A stretch of 64,000 bases of DNA from Betaproteobacteria bacterium Ga0077527. Its GTDB lineage: Bacteria > Pseudomonadota > Gammaproteobacteria > Burkholderiales > SG8-41. The DNA is taken from positions 486,185 through 550,184 of the forward strand of contig LNDW01000015.1 in the NCBI GenBank assembly GCA_001464815.1. The letters run 5' to 3'. Of this stretch, positions 24,057-33,812 are shown in pieces (the stretch's first letter is position 1; each line of letters opens with the position of its first letter). The position numbers and the translations under genes were made by a program. The notes under the pieces were generated by a model, which did no database searches, was not told where the DNA came from, and saw only the letters and a program-made list of their open reading frames with translations.

Positions 24057-24410
24057 TCAGGCGGAAAACGAGGACCCGCAACCGCAGGTGGAAGAAGCGT
24101 TCGGATTCTTGATCACGAACTGCGCGCCTTCGACATTTTCCTGGTAATCGATTTCGGCGCCGGCGAGGTATTGCAGGCTCATCGGGTCGATCAGCAGCGT
24201 GACACCACCCTTTTTCATCGCGGTGTCGTCGTCGTTGACGGTTTCATCGAAGGTGAAACCGTACTGGAACCCCGAACAGCCGCCGCCGGTGACAAACACC
24301 CTCAGCTTCAGCTCGTTGTTGCCCTCCTCCTCGATCAGTTGTCGAACCTTGGAGGCGGCGTTCTCGGTGAACACCAGCGGATCTGGCAGCGCTTCAGTGA
24401 CGGCATTCAT
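24057..24410 (-). CDS. erpA: Iron-sulfur cluster insertion protein ErpA
   Basis: A 117-residue A-type carrier that delivers Fe-S clusters to apoproteins, including enzymes of isoprenoid synthesis. The three cluster cysteines are all present: Cys45 in [11 protein letters not shown] and Cys109 and Cys111 in the C-terminal TCGCGSSF. Length and N-terminus match ErpA rather than IscA. An AGGAGC ribosome-binding site precedes the ATG. It is the last gene of a minus-strand series argC / coiled-coil protein / bactofilin / erpA. Confidence 0.96.
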   Translation of the reverse strand: MNAVTEALPDPLVFTENAASKVRQLIEEEGNNELKLRVFVTGGGCSGFQYGFTFDETVNDDDTAMKKGGVTLLIDPMSLQYLAGAEIDYQENVEGAQFVIKNPNASSTCGCGSSFSA

Positions 24411-24509
24411 GGTTTGCTCCTGATGGTTGGGCGCGGTGTATCGGATTCAGTGTGATTTTGAGCAAAACACCGGCTGTTGGTTCATTATCCCCGTCGCCCT
24501 TGCCGGCGG

Positions 24510-24923
24510 TCAATCCGCCGAAGCGGGTTTGAACTGGACGACCTTGTCGGCCCGGGCTTCGTCCTGGTAAACAAGCCGGCCCTGAACCACGGCGCCGAGC
24601 TGCATTTCGAGCGTGCGGTAATAAACATCACCGGTGACATTGGCTTTGCTCTGCAATTCGACGTAATCGGCGGCATGCACCGGCCCGACCACGGTGCCGT
24701 TGATAACCACATGGGAAACGCGGATTTCACCTTCTATGCGGGCGGCCTCCGAAAGCACCAGCGTGCCGGGCTTGCCGTCGGCGGAAATGACATTGCCGTG
24801 AATGTGGCCATCCACACGCAGCCCTCCTTCGAAAGTCATGTCGCCACGAATTACGGTGCCGGCACCGATCAGGCTGTCGATGCGGTTCTGCGGCTTGTTG
24901 GGCTTGTCTTTTTTGCCAAACAT
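24510..24923 (-). CDS. Bactofilin family polymer-forming cytoskeletal protein
   Basis: A 137-residue bactofilin (DUF583). The central right-handed beta-helix domain spans about residues 14-120, with the family start SLIGAGTVIRGDMTFEGGLRVDG and regularly spaced small/hydrophobic residues; short charged tails flank it. Bactofilins polymerise into membrane-associated filaments that localise cell-wall enzymes and shape the cell. An AGGAGA ribosome-binding site precedes the ATG. A nearby M23 peptidase (21569) is notable because bactofilins and M23 peptidases act together in several bacteria, but here they are on opposite strands about 1.6 kb apart. Confidence 0.92.
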   Translation of the reverse strand: MFGKKDKPNKPQNRIDSLIGAGTVIRGDMTFEGGLRVDGHIHGNVISADGKPGTLVLSEAARIEGEIRVSHVVINGTVVGPVHAADYVELQSKANVTGDVYYRTLEMQLGAVVQGRLVYQDEARADKVVQFKPASAD

Positions 24924-24994
24924 AAGATTCTCCTGCTATGAAATCGTGACGTTGTGGGTGATTTTCGGAGTCTCGGAATTGCCTTCGAACACCC

Positions 24995-25681
24995 TTACTT
25001 GCAGCCCTTTAACAGTTGCATTGGTGCGATCCGGAACAGGCCTTCGACACGCTGGAACAGCTTGAAACTGACCTTGAAGTCTTTCGCAACCTCGGCTTTG
25101 CCAGCCTCGGGCAGCATCAGTGTGACTTTACGGCCATCCTGCTGCAGATTCAACACGAACTGCAACCGGCCATTGAACTCCTTGCGTTCACCCGCCTGGA
25201 CCAGCAGCAACTGGTAGCGGTATTCACCCGGGATTGATTCCGCCACCAGCCGGAAACGGTTGACGCTGACCGAGCCTTCCTTGCCGGTGGCCGTCAATGA
25301 CTGGAAAAACGCGAGGTCTTCCTTAAGCGTCGCGTTTTCCTGGGCCAGCGCCTTGACCTGCTTCGCAAGATCGCCATAGGTGGCACGCTCGATCTGCAAC
25401 TGGCGCTCGGCTGCTGCGGTGCGGGCATTGAGTTCGGCCAGTTCGGCCTGCTGCTGGCGCACCGTCTCATCCAGCTGCTCGCGCAGCTTGGTCGCCTCAC
25501 CCTTGCGAAAGCCGGCATATTCGAGTCCAAAATCATAGGTAAACCAGGCCACACCTGCGCCCAGTGCAACCACGCCGGTTATGCCCAGCCAACGCCAGTA
25601 CCAGGGCATGTGCGGGCGCACCGCGAGCTGGGGCGCGTCGATGCCGAAACGGCGGATGAAATTTTTCAGTTGCCTCTTCAT
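24995..25681 (-). CDS. Single-pass membrane protein with coiled coil (DUF6776-like)
   Basis: A 228-residue protein with one transmembrane segment (about residues 29-51), then a long heptad-rich coiled coil (about 60-125, rich in Glu/Gln/Leu/Ala), then a C-terminal beta-rich domain ending in LLKGCK. The topology suggests a cytoplasmic N-terminus and a periplasmic coiled coil. I associate this with an uncharacterised betaproteobacterial family found between argC and bactofilin genes. It begins three bases after the argC stop and is followed by bactofilin, so it could be a membrane partner of the bactofilin filament; that is inference from position only. Confidence 0.75.
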   Translation of the reverse strand: MKRQLKNFIRRFGIDAPQLAVRPHMPWYWRWLGITGVVALGAGVAWFTYDFGLEYAGFRKGEATKLREQLDETVRQQQAELAELNARTAAAERQLQIERATYGDLAKQVKALAQENATLKEDLAFFQSLTATGKEGSVSVNRFRLVAESIPGEYRYQLLLVQAGERKEFNGRLQFVLNLQQDGRKVTLMLPEAGKAEVAKDFKVSFKLFQRVEGLFRIAPMQLLKGCK

Positions 25682-25684
25682 TGC

Positions 25685-26725
25685 TCAGGGCAGCAGGGCA
25701 ACCTGGGTGAGACCGGTGTTTTCGGCAAAACCGAACATCAGGTTCATGTTCTGCACCGCCTGTCCCGCGGCGCCCTTCACCAGATTGTCGATCACCGACA
25801 GTACAACAACGGTGTCTCCGCCCTGTGGCCGGTGCACGGCGATCCGGCATTGGTTGGCGCCGCGCACCGAGCGCGTGTCCGGATGGCTGCCGGCTGGCAT
25901 CACGTCAACAAAGGTTTCACCGGCATAACGTTTCTCGTACAGCGCCTGCAGATCGACTTCCTTGGTCAGCTGCGCATACAGCGTGGCATGGATGCCACGG
26001 ATCATCGGCGTCAGGTGCGGCACGAACACCAGATTGACGGCTTTGCCGGCGGCCCGTGCGAGGCCTTGCGAGATTTCAGGATGATGGCGATGCCCGGCGA
26101 CGCCGTAGGCCTTGAAGTTGTCGGCAGCTTCGGCGTGCAGGATATGGGTCTCCGCCTTGCGCCCCGCGCCCGAGACGCCTGATTTGGCATCGGCGATCAG
26201 GTGACCCAAGTCGACACAGCCAGCCTCGATCAACGGCAAAAAGCCCAGCTGCACCGCGGTCGGGTAACAGCCGGGGTTGGCGACAACCCGCGCCTTGCGG
26301 ATTTCATCACGGTTGATTTCGGGCAGTGCATACACCGCCTCGGCGACCAGCTCCGGGCAGGCGTGCTTCATCTTGTACCACTGCTCCCACAACGCGACAT
26401 CGCGGATGCGGAAATCAGCGGCGAGGTCGATGATGCGCACGCCGGCACCGACCAATGCGCGTGCTTCCTGCATGGCCACACCGTTGGGTGTCGCAAAAAA
26501 CACCAGATCGCATTGCTCAAGACCGGCGGCGGCGGGCTCGCTGAATTTCAGGTCGACATGGCCACGCAGGTTGGGAAACATCTCGGCCACGGCCATGCCG
26601 GTTTCCTTGCGCGAGGTGATCGCGGCAAGCTTGCAATGCGGGTGCTGCGCGAGCAGCCGCAGCAGCTCGACCCCGGTGTATCCGGTACCGCCGACAATCC
26701 CGACCCTGATGCTCTTTTTCGTCAT
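25685..26725 (-). CDS. argC: N-acetyl-gamma-glutamyl-phosphate reductase
   Basis: ArgC catalyses the NADPH-dependent reduction of N-acetylglutamyl phosphate to the semialdehyde in arginine biosynthesis. This 346-residue protein has the nucleotide-binding [17 protein letters not shown] at residues 9-25 and the catalytic cysteine Cys153 in ANPGCYPT. Length matches the type 1 family. It starts downstream of the rpsI terminator and begins a minus-strand run with the coiled-coil protein, bactofilin and erpA. No other arginine genes are in the window. Confidence 0.97.
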   Translation of the reverse strand: MTKKSIRVGIVGGTGYTGVELLRLLAQHPHCKLAAITSRKETGMAVAEMFPNLRGHVDLKFSEPAAAGLEQCDLVFFATPNGVAMQEARALVGAGVRIIDLAADFRIRDVALWEQWYKMKHACPELVAEAVYALPEINRDEIRKARVVANPGCYPTAVQLGFLPLIEAGCVDLGHLIADAKSGVSGAGRKAETHILHAEAADNFKAYGVAGHRHHPEISQGLARAAGKAVNLVFVPHLTPMIRGIHATLYAQLTKEVDLQALYEKRYAGETFVDVMPAGSHPDTRSVRGANQCRIAVHRPQGGDTVVVLSVIDNLVKGAAGQAVQNMNLMFGFAENTGLTQVALLP

Positions 26726-26793
26726 GTCCGTCCCCCGTTCCCCCGCGTTTTCCCACGTAAAAACCGGTAAACAGCGGGTGCGGTGCCAGAGAC

Positions 26794-26821
26794 GACAAGG
26801 CCGCCCTTGGGCGGCCTTGTC
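26794..26821 (-). terminator. Hairpin downstream of rpsI
   Basis: A perfect 12-base stem (GACAAGGCCGCC with GGCGGCCTTGTC, loop CTTG) lies 25 bases past the rpsI stop. There is no U tract on either strand, so it may act as a weak terminator or an mRNA-stabilising hairpin between rplM-rpsI and argC. Confidence 0.65.
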
Positions 26822-26845
26822 GGTCCTTCGATATGCCGCTGTCGA

Positions 26846-27241
26846 TCAGCGCTTCGAGAACTGTTTGCGACGGCGCGCCTTGCGCAGGCCGACCTTCTTG
26901 CGCTCGACCTCACGTGCATCACGCGTCACCAGACCCGCCTTGCGCAGCACCGGTTTCAGCGCCTCATCGTAGTCGATAAGCGCACGGGTGATGCCGTGGC
27001 GAACTGCTCCGGCCTGGCCCGACTCGCCGCCACCGGTGACATTGACGGCGATGTCGAAGCTGTCCAGCTTCTCGATCAGGGCCAGCGGCTGACGCACGAC
27101 CATGCGGCCGGTCTCACGCGAAAAGAATTCATCAACCGGCTTGCCGTTGACGACGATGCTGCCCTTGCCCGGCTTCAGGAAAACGCGGGCCACCGCGCTT
27201 TTGCGACGGCCGGTGCCGTAGTTTTTATCGACTGCTGCCAT
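26846..27241 (-). CDS. rpsI: Ribosomal protein S9
   Basis: A 131-residue small-subunit protein with the family start [16 protein letters not shown], the [19 protein letters not shown] block near residues 66-84, and the strongly basic C-terminal tail ending RRRKQFSKR, which reaches the P-site tRNA. An AAGGA site precedes the ATG. It follows rplM by 40 bp, the conserved bacterial order. Confidence 0.98.
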   Translation of the reverse strand: MAAVDKNYGTGRRKSAVARVFLKPGKGSIVVNGKPVDEFFSRETGRMVVRQPLALIEKLDSFDIAVNVTGGGESGQAGAVRHGITRALIDYDEALKPVLRKAGLVTRDAREVERKKVGLRKARRRKQFSKR

Positions 27242-27281
27242 GTTCTGTTTTCCTTCCGCTTTTCTTTCTGGTGCTGCCGGT

Positions 27282-27710
27282 TCAAATTGCGAGGGTCTTC
27301 GGCTGCTGCGCGGTGTGCGGATGCTCCGCGCCGGCGTAGGCCTTCATTTTTTTCAGCATTGCGTAACCAAGCGGGCCCTTCGGCAGCATGCCTTTGACCG
27401 CCTTTTCGAGCACACGCGCCGGATGTTTGGCGTGCATTTTCTCGAATGTGGTGGTGTAGAGGCCGCCGGGATAGCCGCTGTGGCGGTTATACAGTTTGCC
27501 TTTGGCCTTGTTGCCGGTGACGCGCAGCTTGTCGACATTGACGACGACAATGAAATCGCCGGTGTCGATGTGGCGGGTGAATTCGGGCTTGTGTTTGCCG
27601 CGCAGGCGGTGCGCGATCTCGGCGGCAAGGCGGCCGAGCACTTTGTCGGAGGCATCAACAACGAACCAGTCGCGTTTGACGTCGCTCGGTTTTGCGGAAT
27701 AGGTCTTCAT
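27282..27710 (-). CDS. rplM: Ribosomal protein L13
   Basis: The protein is 142 residues, the standard length, starting [20 protein letters not shown]; the signature block [20 protein letters not shown] occurs near residues 108-127. The ATG at 27710 has an AGGA site upstream; a longer in-frame start would add 23 residues not found in L13. It heads the rplM-rpsI pair. Confidence 0.98.
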   Translation of the reverse strand: MKTYSAKPSDVKRDWFVVDASDKVLGRLAAEIAHRLRGKHKPEFTRHIDTGDFIVVVNVDKLRVTGNKAKGKLYNRHSGYPGGLYTTTFEKMHAKHPARVLEKAVKGMLPKGPLGYAMLKKMKAYAGAEHPHTAQQPKTLAI

Positions 27711-27871
27711 GCTGTCATCCTGCACGCCATCGGCGTCGGGTTGGGGGTTCAGAGAACCGCGAATTCTATGGGAAATCAAGCGCCTGTGTCAAACTTCGGC
27801 ACTTCCGCCGCATACCTTGGCAGCCGTCGGAATCTGAGAATTTTCCTTTTAAAAACAATTAGTTAACAAAT

Positions 27872-28642
27872 ATGTTGAGCTGGCAGATGACCAATGCAGC
27901 GGCTGCGCTGCTGATCCCGCCCGGGCTGCTGCTGGTGTTGCTGCTGCTGGGTCTTTGGTTGAGTCGGCGCTCGCTGCGTGGCGGCAACTCGCTGGTGGTG
28001 GCCGCCGCGACCGCGCTGTACATGCTGTCAACACCTCTGGCGGGTAACCTGCTGTTGCGCTGGTGGGAGGCTGCACCGGCGGCGGCATCCGAACTCGGTC
28101 CGGGCGGCGGCGCCCAGGCGATCGTGGTCCTCGGTGGAGGCATCTATGGCAAAGCCCCTGAATACGGCGGAGACACCGTGCATGCGATGACGCTGGTGCG
28201 GTTGCGTTATGCCTCGCTGCTGCAGCGTCAAAGCCAGCTGCCGTTGCTGGTCAGCGGCGGCAACCCGGCTGCGGAAGGCAGTGACGAAGCACAAACCATG
28301 CGCCGCACACTGGAGCAGGATTTTGGCGTGCCGGTACGCTGGAGTGAAAATCGCTCGCTGAACACCCTGGGCAACGCCCGCCTGAGCCGGGAAATCCTGG
28401 CTCGTGAAAACATCACACGCATCCTGCTGGTCACCCATTCCTGGCACATGCCGCGGGCGCGCCTCGCCTTTGAGCACGCCGGATTCAGCGTGATTGCGGC
28501 GCCAACCATCCACAGCACCCGGCGCAGGCTGCGTGTGACCGATCTGCTTCCTGATGCCGGGGCTCTGCTCGGCAGCTCGCTGGTGTTCCACGAAATGATC
28601 GGCATGGTCTGGTATCGTGTGCGCCTTGTGTTTCAAGGCTGA
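27872..28642 (+). CDS. YdcF/ElyC-like DUF218 membrane protein
   Basis: A 256-residue protein with two N-terminal hydrophobic segments (about residues 12-30 and 40-58) and a C-terminal DUF218 domain starting AIVVLGGGIYG near residue 82, with LVSGGNP, the S-NT--NA segment (RSLNTLGNARL) and LLVTHSWHMPRA later. In E. coli the related ElyC is needed for envelope integrity and peptidoglycan precursor handling at low temperature; YdcF binds S-adenosylmethionine. Which activity applies here is unknown. The region before the ATG is A/T rich and lacks a clear ribosome-binding site. Confidence 0.85.
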   Translation: MLSWQMTNAAAALLIPPGLLLVLLLLGLWLSRRSLRGGNSLVVAAATALYMLSTPLAGNLLLRWWEAAPAAASELGPGGGAQAIVVLGGGIYGKAPEYGGDTVHAMTLVRLRYASLLQRQSQLPLLVSGGNPAAEGSDEAQTMRRTLEQDFGVPVRWSENRSLNTLGNARLSREILARENITRILLVTHSWHMPRARLAFEHAGFSVIAAPTIHSTRRRLRVTDLLPDAGALLGSSLVFHEMIGMVWYRVRLVFQG

Positions 28643-28655
28643 GCATGGAGGCCGC

Positions 28656-29093
28656 ATGAAAGCGCGCATCAAATGGATTGAAAACGTGGCTTTTGTCGCC
28701 GAGTCAGGCAGCGGGCACGCACTGGTTATGGACGGAGCGCCGGAGGGCGGCGGACGCAACCTCGGCCCGCGGCCGATGGAAGTGGTGCTGATGGGGACAG
28801 GCGGCTGCACCGCCTATGATGTGGTGCACATCCTGCGCAAATCGCGGGCGCCGGTCACTGACTGCGTGGTCGAGATCGACTCAGAGCGCGCGGCAGAAGA
28901 CCCCAAGGTGTTCACCAAAATTCATTTCCACTTCATCGTCAGCGGCAAGGGGCTGAAGCCGGCACAGGTGGAACGTGCGGTGCACCTGTCAGCGGAAAAA
29001 TACTGCTCGGCCTCGATCATGCTCGGCAAGACCGCGGCCATTACCCACGACTTCGAAATCCGCGAAACCGGAAACGGAACCGAGGGCGGCTGA
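28656..29093 (+). CDS. OsmC/YhfA-like family protein
   Basis: A 145-residue OsmC-fold protein. The two redox cysteines are present: Cys51 (GTGGCTAYDV) and Cys117 (EKYCSASIML). OsmC/Ohr proteins reduce organic hydroperoxides with this pair; the arrangement here, with LMGTGGCTAYDVVHIL, looks closest to the YhfA-type subgroup, whose substrate is unclear. I start at the ATG at 28656 because GGAGG precedes it at proper spacing; it follows the YdcF-like gene by 13 bp, so they are probably one transcript. It is convergent with coq7. Confidence 0.9.
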   Translation: MKARIKWIENVAFVAESGSGHALVMDGAPEGGGRNLGPRPMEVVLMGTGGCTAYDVVHILRKSRAPVTDCVVEIDSERAAEDPKVFTKIHFHFIVSGKGLKPAQVERAVHLSAEKYCSASIMLGKTAAITHDFEIRETGNGTEGG

Positions 29094-29109
29094 ACCCCGC
29101 CTTGCAGCC

Positions 29110-29736
29110 TCAGACGTGATATGCGGTGCGGGTCATCACTGTTGAGGCCAGCCGCATCGCCGACTTCACCGGTACCGGCAGTTCGGCACCACCATGATCC
29201 ACCGCGGTGACGGCATGACGCGCTTCATCCTCGCGCATGTGTTCGACAATCGCCCGGCTTTTGGCGTCATCAGCAGGCAGCCCTTCGAGATGCACCTCAA
29301 GATGGCTCACCACCTGGCGTTCCGTCTCGGCGAGAAAACCGAGGTTCCACTTGTCGCCGAGCAGGCCTGCTGCCGCGCCCATGGCAAACGAGCCGGCGTA
29401 CCACAGCGGATTGAGCAGGCTCTTGCGGCCACCCAGCTCCGCGATGCGCCGTTCGGTCCACGCGAGATGTTCGGTCTCTTCGCGTGCCGCCGCCTCCAGC
29501 GCCTCACGCGCCCTGCTGTCGCGCGCGGTCAGCGCCTGGCCCTGATACAGGGCCTGCGCGCAAATTTCACCGCAGTGGTTGACCCGCATCAGCGCCGCGG
29601 CATGGGCCCGCGCCGCGGCATCCAGTTCGGCCTCGGGCAGATTGGCTCCCGGCTGCGGGCGCTGGCTGCGGGCCGGCGCAAACAAAGTGCGCAAACCCTT
29701 GTCGAAACCGATGATCAAATCGTCTATACGCAGCAT
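29110..29736 (-). CDS. coq7: 2-octaprenyl-3-methyl-6-methoxy-1,4-benzoquinol hydroxylase (Coq7)
   Basis: A 208-residue di-iron monooxygenase for the C6 hydroxylation step of ubiquinone biosynthesis. The iron ligands are visible: Glu57 (NHCGEICA), Glu87 and His90 (EETEHLAW), Glu147 (SHLEVHL), and Glu171 and His174 (EDEARHA). Coq7 replaces the flavin enzyme UbiF in many Alpha-, Beta- and some Gammaproteobacteria, and here it accompanies a UbiH-type flavin hydroxylase at 42615. Start at 29736 is the family start. It follows trpC by 10 bp and probably shares the trp transcript. Confidence 0.96.
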   Translation of the reverse strand: MLRIDDLIIGFDKGLRTLFAPARSQRPQPGANLPEAELDAAARAHAAALMRVNHCGEICAQALYQGQALTARDSRAREALEAAAREETEHLAWTERRIAELGGRKSLLNPLWYAGSFAMGAAAGLLGDKWNLGFLAETERQVVSHLEVHLEGLPADDAKSRAIVEHMREDEARHAVTAVDHGGAELPVPVKSAMRLASTVMTRTAYHV

Positions 29737-29746
29737 GGAAACACCC

Positions 29747-30535
29747 TCAGGCAAAAAGCCGATGCAATTCGGCACCGGGATCATCGGCACGCATGAAGGC
29801 CTCGCCAACCAGAAAACCATGGACCTGGTGCGAACGCATGCGCTGCACATCCTCGGGCTTGAGGATGCCGCTTTCGGTGATCACGGTGCGCTGCGCGGGC
29901 ACGCGGCCGAGCAAACCCAGCGTGGTCTCCAGCGTGGTCTCGAAAGTGCGCAGGTTGCGGTTGTTGATGCCCAGCAAGGGCGTGCACAGCTGCAGCGCCG
30001 CGTCGAGTTCACCGCCATCGTGCACTTCGACCAGCACCGCCATGCCCAGTTCCAGCGCGATACCTTCGAGTTCGGCCATGCGGGCGGCATCCAGCGCCGC
30101 CACGATCAGCAGGATACAGTCGGCCCCGGCCGCGCGGGCCTCGTACACCTGGTACGGATCGACCATGAAGTCCTTGCGCAGCACCGGCAGGTCGCAGGCG
30201 CCACGCGCCGCCTTCAAGTCATCAAGCCGGCCCTGGAAGAACTGACGGTCGGTCAGCACCGACAGGCAGGCTGCACCGTGTCGTTCATAACTGGCGGCAA
30301 TGGCCGCCGGATCAAATTGTTCGCGCAGCACACCCTTGCTCGGGCTGGCTTTTTTGACCTCGGCAATCACCGCGGCACGGCCAGCGCCGATCTTCGTGCG
30401 TATGGCTCCGGCAAAATCACGTGCCGGCGCCGCGTCACGGGCCGCATCCCGGATCTGGGCCAGCGGCAGCACCGCCTGCGCAGCGGCCACCTCCTCGGCC
30501 TTGACCGCAAGGATGCGCTGCAGGATGTCAGCCAT
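29747..30535 (-). CDS. trpC: Indole-3-glycerol phosphate synthase
   Basis: TrpC converts carboxyphenylamino-deoxyribulose phosphate to indole-3-glycerol phosphate. This is the monofunctional enzyme (262 residues, no fused TrpF). Motifs include the substrate-lysine region [13 protein letters not shown] near residues 54-66, [21 protein letters not shown] near 111-131, and the [11 protein letters not shown] block near 179-189. The start overlaps the end of trpD by 8 bp, which fits the operon trpE-G-D-C. trpF, trpB and trpA are not in this window. Confidence 0.97.
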   Translation of the reverse strand: MADILQRILAVKAEEVAAAQAVLPLAQIRDAARDAAPARDFAGAIRTKIGAGRAAVIAEVKKASPSKGVLREQFDPAAIAASYERHGAACLSVLTDRQFFQGRLDDLKAARGACDLPVLRKDFMVDPYQVYEARAAGADCILLIVAALDAARMAELEGIALELGMAVLVEVHDGGELDAALQLCTPLLGINNRNLRTFETTLETTLGLLGRVPAQRTVITESGILKPEDVQRMRSHQVHGFLVGEAFMRADDPGAELHRLFA

Positions 30536-31556
30536 TGGATTGGGCCCGGGTAAACGCAACAAACTGGTCCAGCTTCTGCCTTGCGGCACCGCCGGCGAGC
30601 GTGGCCAGCGCCAGCCGCACGCCCTCAGCCAGCGTGGCGGCCTTGCCGGCAATGTAAATGCTGGCACCGGCGTTCAGCGCCACGATGTCGCGCGCCGCAC
30701 CATCCTGGTTGGCCAGCGCGGCAAGCATCATGTCGCGCGACTGCTCGACGTTCTCGACGCGGATCGCGTTGTTGTTGTGGGTCTTCAGGCCAACGTCGGC
30801 CGGAGCCACCATGTATTCACGCACCGTGCCGTCCTTCAGCTCGCCGACCGCGGTCGGACCGCTGATCGACAATTCGTCGAGACCTTCCAGCCCGTGCACG
30901 ATCATCACCCGCCGGCTGCCCAGGCGCTGCAGCACGCGGGCCTGGATGCCGACCAGGTCGGGATGGAACACACCCATCACCTGCTGTCTGGCTCCCGCAG
31001 GATTGGTCAGCGGACCGAGGATGTTGAAAATGGTCTTCACGCCAAGCTCGCGCCGCACCGGTGCCGCATGTTTCATCGCGCTGTGGTGATTGGGCGCAAA
31101 CATGAAGCCGATGCCGGTTTCGGCTATCGACTGCGCCACCAGTTCGGGCTTGAGGTTGATATTGACACCGAGCAGTTCCAGCACGTCGGCGCTGCCCGAC
31201 TTGCTCGACACCGATCGTCCACCGTGCTTGGCGATCTTTGCGCCCGCGGCAGCCGCAACAAACATGGCGGCGGTCGATACGTTGAAAGTGTGGGCTGAAT
31301 CACCACCGGTGCCGCAGGTGTCGATCAGCTCCAGCGAATCGGGCACCGGCACCGGGGTCGCGAACTCGCGCATCACCGTCGCCGCAGCGGCGATTTCACC
31401 GATGGTTTCCTTTTTGACACGCAGGCCGGAAATGATGGCCGCGATCAGCACCGGTGACACCTCGCCGCTCATGATCTGCCGCATCAGCGACAGCATTTCA
31501 TCGTGGAAAATTTCGCGGTGCTCGATGATGCGGGTCAGGGCTTCCTGGGGTTTCAT
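30528..31556 (-). CDS. trpD: Anthranilate phosphoribosyltransferase
   Basis: TrpD joins anthranilate and phosphoribosyl pyrophosphate. The 342-residue sequence has the PRPP-binding [17 protein letters not shown] block near residues 79-95, [21 protein letters not shown] near 109-129 and the [11 protein letters not shown] motif near 178-188. Its start overlaps the trpG stop by four bases (ATGA). It is a separate protein, not fused to TrpG as in enterobacteria. Confidence 0.98.
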   Translation of the reverse strand: MKPQEALTRIIEHREIFHDEMLSLMRQIMSGEVSPVLIAAIISGLRVKKETIGEIAAAATVMREFATPVPVPDSLELIDTCGTGGDSAHTFNVSTAAMFVAAAAGAKIAKHGGRSVSSKSGSADVLELLGVNINLKPELVAQSIAETGIGFMFAPNHHSAMKHAAPVRRELGVKTIFNILGPLTNPAGARQQVMGVFHPDLVGIQARVLQRLGSRRVMIVHGLEGLDELSISGPTAVGELKDGTVREYMVAPADVGLKTHNNNAIRVENVEQSRDMMLAALANQDGAARDIVALNAGASIYIAGKAATLAEGVRLALATLAGGAARQKLDQFVAFTRAQSNG

Positions 31557-32125
31557 CGCTTCGCTTCCTCCAGAAAATTCTTCAGCAGTTGATGGCCATG
31601 CTCGGTGAGTATGGATTCAGGGTGAAACTGCACACCCTCCACCGCCAGCGTCTTGTGGCGCACACCCATGATCTCGCCGTCATCGGTGCGCGCGGTGACT
31701 TCGAGGCAATCAGGCAGACTCTCGCGTTCGATCACCAGCGAGTGGTAATGCGTCGCCGAGAACGGCTGTGGCAGGCCGCGGAACACCCCCTGGCCCTGAT
31801 GGTGGATCAGCGAGGTCTTGCCGTGCATCAGCTGCTGGGCATGGATGATCCTGCCGCCGAAGGCCTGTCCGATGCTCTGGTGGCCGAGACAGACGCCGAG
31901 GATAGGTATTCGCCCGGCAAAACTCTTGATCAGCGGCACCGAAACACCTGCCTCATTGGGCGTGCAGGGCCCGGGTGACACCACGATGCGCGCCGGCCGC
32001 ATCGCCTCGATGTCCTCAAGCGTGATTTCGTCATTGCGGTGCACGGCGACATCCTCACCCAACTCACCGAAATACTGCACCAGGTTGTAGGTGAAGGAGT
32101 CGTAGTTATCCAGCATCAAAAGCAT
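31553..32125 (-). CDS. trpG: Anthranilate synthase component II (glutamine amidotransferase)
   Basis: TrpG hydrolyses glutamine and passes ammonia to TrpE. It is 190 residues, with the nucleophile Cys79 in [10 protein letters not shown], the oxyanion PGPCTP motif near residues 51-56 and the catalytic His/Glu in [12 protein letters not shown] near residues 168-179. A GAGGAG ribosome-binding site precedes the ATG. In some bacteria one TrpG also serves aminodeoxychorismate synthase; nothing here excludes that. Confidence 0.97.
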   Translation of the reverse strand: MLLMLDNYDSFTYNLVQYFGELGEDVAVHRNDEITLEDIEAMRPARIVVSPGPCTPNEAGVSVPLIKSFAGRIPILGVCLGHQSIGQAFGGRIIHAQQLMHGKTSLIHHQGQGVFRGLPQPFSATHYHSLVIERESLPDCLEVTARTDDGEIMGVRHKTLAVEGVQFHPESILTEHGHQLLKNFLEEAKR

Positions 32126-32135
32126 GATGGTCTCC

Positions 32136-33620
32136 TCAGTTGCCCACTGAGGCCTTCGTATCGAGGCCGGCCTCGGCCATTTCCGCCGCCTTCAGCAGCG
32201 CCCGCGCCTTGTTCTGCGTTTCCTGCCATTCGGCCTCGGGCTGCGAATCAGCGACCACACCGCCACCGGCCTGCACATGCAGCCTGCCGTCCTTGACCAC
32301 CGCGGTGCGCAGAGCGATCGCGACATCCATGTTGCCGTGAAAGCCCAGATAACCGACCGCGCCGGCATAGATGCAGCGCTTCACCGGTTCCAGTTCGTCG
32401 ATGATTTCCATCGCGCGCACCTTGGGAGCGCCTGAAACGGTGCCTGCTGGAAAGGTGGCGCGCAACACGTCAATTGCCGTACAGCCCTGCTTCAGCCGCG
32501 CCTCGACATTGGACACAATGTGCATGACATGCGAATAGCGCTCAATCACCATCTGCTCGGTGACCCTGACGCTGCCGGTCTGTGCGACGCGCCCGGCATC
32601 GTTGCGGCCGAGATCGACCAGCATGATGTGCTCGGCGCGCTCCTTGGGATCGGCGAGCAGTTCCTCGGCCAGCGCGGCGTCTTCCGTCGCATTGGCGCCA
32701 CGGCGGCGGGTGCCGGCAATCGGGCGCACGGTGACCGTGTCGCCTTCGACACGGGCGAGGATTTCCGGCGAAGCGCCGACGACATGGAAGTCGCCGCAGT
32801 CAAAATAAAACATGTACGGCGAGGGATTCAGCGTACGCAGCGCGCGGTACAGTGACAGCGGCGTGGCATGGAAAGGCTTGCTCATGCGCTGCGAAGGGAC
32901 CACCTGCATGATGTCGCCGTCAAAAATGTATTGCTTCGCACGTTCGACGGCGCGGTGATAGGCCTCCTGACCAAAACCGGAAACCGCCGGCTCGGACCGG
33001 GTCGGACCGCTGAGCGGAATTGCCACCGGCGTGCGCAGTTTCTGCAGCAGTTCGGCGAGCCGCGCCTGTGCGGCAGCCCAGGCGCCGGGCTTGCCGGGTT
33101 CGGCATACACCACCAGCGACAGCTTGCCCGACAGATTGTCGACGATGGCGATTTCCTCGGACACCAGCAGCAGGATGTCCGGGGTGCCGAGCTCGTCGCG
33201 CTTCTGTGATGTCGCCAGCCGTTTTTCGACGTAACGCACCGTGTCATAACCGAAGTAACCGACCAGTCCACCGCAAAAGCGCGGCAGCCGCGGATCGGTG
33301 GCGACCCTGAAACGCTTCAGGTAGTCCTCGACAAAAACCAGCGGATCGTCACAGCGTTCGCGCAGCAGTTCCTGATCGCGGCTGATCTCGATGCAATCAT
33401 GGCCGCGCACTTCGATACGTGTGTTAGCAGCAAGGCCGATGAAGGAATATCGGCCGTGGCGTTCGCCGCCGACTACCGACTCCAGCAGATAGGTGTGCGA
33501 CTGGTTGGCGAGCTTGAGGTAGATCGACAGCGGGGTGTCGAGATCGGCGTAGGTGTCGAGCACCAGCGGCGCGCGGTTGTAACCCGCGTCGGCGAGGCGA
33601 TTGAATTCGGATTCGGTCAT
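32136..33620 (-). CDS. trpE: Anthranilate synthase component I
   Basis: TrpE converts chorismate to anthranilate using ammonia from TrpG. The protein has 494 residues; the N-terminal region carries [18 protein letters not shown], containing the LLES element involved in tryptophan feedback inhibition. The catalytic chorismate-binding domain includes IAGTRRRG near residue 325, [11 protein letters not shown], and the C-terminal [18 protein letters not shown]. The start at 33620 has a GGAG ribosome-binding site, and a short upstream reading frame ends with a 4-base overlap on it (see 33682-33783). Confidence 0.98.
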   Translation of the reverse strand: MTESEFNRLADAGYNRAPLVLDTYADLDTPLSIYLKLANQSHTYLLESVVGGERHGRYSFIGLAANTRIEVRGHDCIEISRDQELLRERCDDPLVFVEDYLKRFRVATDPRLPRFCGGLVGYFGYDTVRYVEKRLATSQKRDELGTPDILLLVSEEIAIVDNLSGKLSLVVYAEPGKPGAWAAAQARLAELLQKLRTPVAIPLSGPTRSEPAVSGFGQEAYHRAVERAKQYIFDGDIMQVVPSQRMSKPFHATPLSLYRALRTLNPSPYMFYFDCGDFHVVGASPEILARVEGDTVTVRPIAGTRRRGANATEDAALAEELLADPKERAEHIMLVDLGRNDAGRVAQTGSVRVTEQMVIERYSHVMHIVSNVEARLKQGCTAIDVLRATFPAGTVSGAPKVRAMEIIDELEPVKRCIYAGAVGYLGFHGNMDVAIALRTAVVKDGRLHVQAGGGVVADSQPEAEWQETQNKARALLKAAEMAEAGLDTKASVGN

Positions 33621-33681
33621 GACTTGCTCCACAAAACGATACGGTGCGAAAGGCGAAACGGATGCGGCTGGTGCTGGGCAA

Positions 33682-33783
33682 TCAGCTGCGCCAGCGCCAG
33701 GCTCCATTTGCTTGTATGCACGGCATCGCGGGCAAGTTCATCTCGGGAACGAAATCTTCAGGGGCTTCGGGGTGAAATACCAT
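33682..33783 (-). other. Candidate trp leader ORF or broken small gene upstream of trpE
   Basis: Between gph and trpE an ATG at 33783 opens a 33-codon frame that ends GAWRWRS-stop, with Trp codons at 33697-33699 and 33691-33693 and stop at 33682; an internal ATG at 33741 would give 19 residues. Tryptophan codons shortly before the stop are what a trp attenuation leader peptide would have. No GC-rich hairpin followed by a U run is seen after it, and ribosome-binding sites are poor. An alternative reading is a roughly 55-residue gene with one lost base near 33745: the +2 frame continues as protein-like sequence ([15 protein letters not shown], later [10 protein letters not shown]) and its stop overlaps the trpE ATG (ATGA). 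I cannot decide between them. Confidence 0.35.
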
Positions 33784-33812
33784 TGCATCAATTAAATCTT
33801 TTGAATCAATGG
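33780..33812. repeat. Imperfect inverted repeat at the end of gph
   Basis: Twelve-base arms (CCATTGCATCAA and TTGAATCAATGG, two mismatches) flank a 9-base loop that contains the gph stop codon. It could fold as an mRNA hairpin between gph and the trp genes. No U run follows on the minus strand. Confidence 0.45.
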
